DNA of 23,429 nucleotides, from IMG/VR virus record IMGVR_UViG_3300017783_006344, positions 1 through 23,429 of that record. One strand, given 5' to 3'. A program made the translations under genes and the position numbers. The stretch is from a virus. Positions within the stretch are counted from its first letter, which is position 1. Every line of letters starts with the position of its first letter. Below are positions 21,522 to 23,429 of the stretch, one piece after another. Below the pieces are notes generated by a model. The model saw nothing but the letters and a program-made list of their open reading frames with translations. It was not told where the DNA came from and made no database searches.

Positions 21522-22670
21522 TTAAAAATTCCAGCGATATCCAACGAATGCTTTGTTTTTAAATACGTCGGCATCTTTATTTAATAGATGCAGGCCTTGG
21601 TAACCAATTTCAGCATAGTGGCTCTCGTTGTACTTCCAAGAAAAAATTATACTTGACATAAATACTTCTTCCTCACGCTCTAGTCCAGCGTTATACCTAT
21701 TTCCAATATCTTTATATGAGGTAAGAAGATGAGCGCCCATTACGTTTACTTCAAGTTTTGGTGTGATTGGGTATTTCACCATAAGAGATGTTTTTAAATT
21801 CTCTTTCATGTTCCAATATGCTACAGACGAGTCCAGAACTTCGTACACGGTACCTAATAAAATTACTGTGCCTTTTTCGGTAAAGTATGTTATATTCGCA
21901 CCATATGTAGGAGTTGAATATTCTGTTAGTGTGCCATATTGATCTTCTATTAACGCGTCGGTTATTCCATAGTTTACTTTTAGAATAGTCGATGGATTCA
22001 TTATATACGAAAATTGTGCATAATACACATCAGTATCAACTGCTCCACGAACTCCGCTATAATCTAAAAACGATTTCTTGCCTATCAACTCTAGAATAAA
22101 ACGTTTACCAAGAATTTGTTCTGCGCTAAACGTAAATGCATCTTTGGTAAAGTCGCCATTGGTTAATTCATTGCCAACTCCTACTGGCAAGTTTTCTGAC
22201 CAACGTTTAATATGGCTTTCATAACCACCTTTAAGTTTTAAGAGATGCCGAGGTTTCCACGTTAGCATGTACGAACTCTTATATATGAAGTAAGTTACAT
22301 CTAGATCGTCATCAAGATCGCTTGGCTCTCTTTCTAAATGAGAGAATGAATCGGTAGAATTAAGAATAAGCTTCGGTGTTATTTCGTATTCACCTCTGAT
22401 ACCAATGTTGCCAAATATTAATGTTTTATTATCGACGCTTCTGTGTCTTATTTCTGGTTGAGCCTTCAGATTTATTAAGTCTCTAAAGAACTTACCTTCT
22501 ACTCCTAGTGATTGACTGAAGTAAAAGGTCGATGTTTGATCGGGGGTTCCAGCCGCCCGCATAAATACATTGTCATCGTAGAATATTCTACTAAATGAAG
22601 TGAGCTTGAACTTCTTCTCTGCGTAAAGAGTTGATGCTACTAATAATAAAACTATAAAAATTTTATGCAT
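21522..22670 (-). CDS. Outer-membrane beta-barrel protein
   Basis: 382 residues from ATG 22670. The open frame extends upstream to a TTG at 22712, but the signal peptide MHKIFIVLLLVASTLYA (cleavage after Ala17) fixes the start. The mature chain alternates polar and hydrophobic residues in many strands (ILKVNYGITDALI, GTVILLGTVYEVL, HYAEIGYQGLHLL) and ends in ...FVGYRWNF with the terminal Phe expected for outer-membrane insertion. The early FSRIFYDDNVFMR resembles the 'YDDNVF' start of EpsL/BBP2-type barrels found in PEP-CTERM and exopolysaccharide systems. It overlaps the PEP-CTERM gene by 8 bases. Such a cellular envelope protein is unusual in a phage. It may alter surface glycan export, mask receptors, or have been captured from the host. 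Confidence 0.85.
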   Translation of the reverse strand: MHKIFIVLLLVASTLYAEKKFKLTSFSRIFYDDNVFMRAAGTPDQTSTFYFSQSLGVEGKFFRDLINLKAQPEIRHRSVDNKTLIFGNIGIRGEYEITPKLILNSTDSFSHLEREPSDLDDDLDVTYFIYKSSYMLTWKPRHLLKLKGGYESHIKRWSENLPVGVGNELTNGDFTKDAFTFSAEQILGKRFILELIGKKSFLDYSGVRGAVDTDVYYAQFSYIMNPSTILKVNYGITDALIEDQYGTLTEYSTPTYGANITYFTEKGTVILLGTVYEVLDSSVAYWNMKENLKTSLMVKYPITPKLEVNVMGAHLLTSYKDIGNRYNAGLEREEEVFMSSIIFSWKYNESHYAEIGYQGLHLLNKDADVFKNKAFVGYRWNF

Positions 22671-23331
22671 TTCTTCTGCCAATTGCGACATATAGGAACG
22701 CAATCCAGCCAAAGATCAAAGCGTAACTTGATGGTTCGGGCACTGTACTAAAATATAGTTGGCTTGGTCCATTTATCTCAATATCCATTGAGCCGAGTGC
22801 ATCAGCTTGAAAAGAAGTAAATACCACTAGATATTCTTTTTCTTCTAAGTCAAATAGACCGTCGAACGCACCTTCGCCTGTACCAGTTCCTTGTCCGCTA
22901 TTAAGACTTTGGCCTCCACCAAATCCAAATGTTGATGATGAGTTAAAAATATCTGGTATATTAGTTATAACATTACTTAAATCAAAATCGTCAGTATCAT
23001 ATAACAATACTTGTGTATCGACTGTCGAACCAGCTGATCCTTGCAATGAACTTGAGTAATTAGAGAAACGAAAATCATCACCCGCACTATCAGGCGTCAT
23101 GTATATGTACTCGTAATATGTACGGACTGTACTATTTTCTGCCCCATTCTGTGGAGGCTCATTCTCTGACACTTCCGCGCCGCTAAAACCTTCAATATAT
23201 TGGTCACCTAGAACGACGTCTATGTCATAGTAAGAATAGTTAGGGGTTGTACCAGTGAGTGGTCCTAGTATGCTAATACTAGCAGATACCGATGTCGTGA
23301 GTAATAGTAGTAATATAATCAGTTTTTTCAT
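22663..23331 (-). CDS. PEP-CTERM sorting-domain protein
   Basis: 222 residues. Signal peptide MKKLIILLLLLTTSVSA at the N-terminus. The C-terminus is a textbook PEP-CTERM tail: VPEP at 197-200, a hydrophobic helix (SSYALIFGWIAFLYVAI) and RRN at the end. Proteins of this class are exported and processed by an exosortase, usually in Gram-negative bacteria that make exopolysaccharide. The middle is beta-rich with Ser/Gly/Asp runs (GGGQSLNSGQGTGTGEGAFD) and no Cys. No exosortase gene lies in the window, so processing would rely on the host. The start overlaps the stop of the partial upstream gene (ATGA) and the stop overlaps the beta-barrel start, so the three are likely co-translated. Confidence 0.88.
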   Translation of the reverse strand: MKKLIILLLLLTTSVSASISILGPLTGTTPNYSYYDIDVVLGDQYIEGFSGAEVSENEPPQNGAENSTVRTYYEYIYMTPDSAGDDFRFSNYSSSLQGSAGSTVDTQVLLYDTDDFDLSNVITNIPDIFNSSSTFGFGGGQSLNSGQGTGTGEGAFDGLFDLEEKEYLVVFTSFQADALGSMDIEINGPSQLYFSTVPEPSSYALIFGWIAFLYVAIGRRNA

Positions 23332-23429
23332 TTTTTAAATATGTTTTTAATAAAGTTAATTGCGTCCCCCAATAAGCCGAAAAATCCAGATTTTTTTTCA
23401 CCCTTGGGGAGAATGTGAAACACGATAGA
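23328..23429 (-). CDS. Partial CDS, C-terminal 33 residues of an unknown protein
   Basis: The minus-strand frame is open from the window edge and ends in TGA overlapping the PEP-CTERM start (ATGA at 23328-23331). The translation ends KGEKKSGFFGLLGDAINFIKNIFKK after SIVFHILP: a basic, amphipathic C-terminal helix. The exact overlap supports it as real. Nothing can be said of its function; a membrane-associated or envelope role would fit the operon but is a guess. Confidence 0.55.
   Translation of the reverse strand, partial: SIVFHILPKGEKKSGFFGLLGDAINFIKNIFKK

Noticed and set aside
22671-22712. N-terminal extension of the beta-barrel gene to a TTG
   Set aside because: It would place 14 residues before a clean signal peptide and deepen the overlap with the PEP-CTERM gene.

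Overview
The window reads as one 23.4-kb stretch of a large, AT-rich, tightly packed tailed-phage genome. It has a lambda-type (siphovirus) tail-tip cassette, a phage-encoded replicative DNA polymerase, a recombination-type protein and a set of glycan-modifying enzymes. No integrase, capsid, terminase, tRNA or CRISPR array is visible, so whether it is a free phage or a prophage cannot be decided here. The right end encodes a protein with a PEP-CTERM sorting tail and an outer-membrane beta-barrel. This points to a Gram-negative host with an exosortase. The tail 'VPEPSSYALIFGW...RR' resembles PEP-CTERM proteins common in marine Verrucomicrobiota, but that host assignment is only an inference.

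Layout. Positions 1-9727 (+) form a nearly gapless run: the C-terminal part of a DNA polymerase III alpha subunit (open at the left edge), a Clp-type AAA+ ATPase with one ATPase module, a small basic protein and a strong terminator. These are followed by a kinase-fold protein with catalytic Asp-to-Asn changes, a small possible nucleic-acid-binding protein, a GT4/zinc-ribbon/GT9 fusion, a DUF6165 protein, a second GT9-like protein, a possible single-strand-annealing protein and a GNAT acetyltransferase. Positions 9736-19107 (-) carry the tail tip in lambda order L-K-I-J plus one further beta-rich protein; J is 2162 residues long with lectin-like and repeated modules. Positions 19148-20341 (+) carry a diverged GNAT-like protein, a short tail-fibre-like protein ending inside a GDGS/HTY domain, and a 62-residue protein. 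Positions 20338-23429 (-) carry a 69-residue protein, a leucine-rich-repeat protein, the beta-barrel, the PEP-CTERM protein and the 3' end of a further gene.

How it fits together. Polymerase and Clp-like ATPase overlap by one base and should be co-expressed. The glycosyltransferase cluster appears to hold the two halves of one GT9 enzyme in two genes with the DUF6165 gene between them. J, the LRR protein and the fibre-like protein form the likely host-recognition machinery. The PEP-CTERM/beta-barrel pair looks like cargo that alters or mimics the host surface.

Regulation. Genes inside operons overlap by 1-23 bases, and a few have Shine-Dalgarno-like sequences. Six genes that begin transcription units instead have a -10-like hexamer 5-6 bases before the ATG, as expected of leaderless mRNAs. 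Three are exact TATAAT boxes preceded by TGTNN. Three, at tail or receptor genes, share AGTGTAA.
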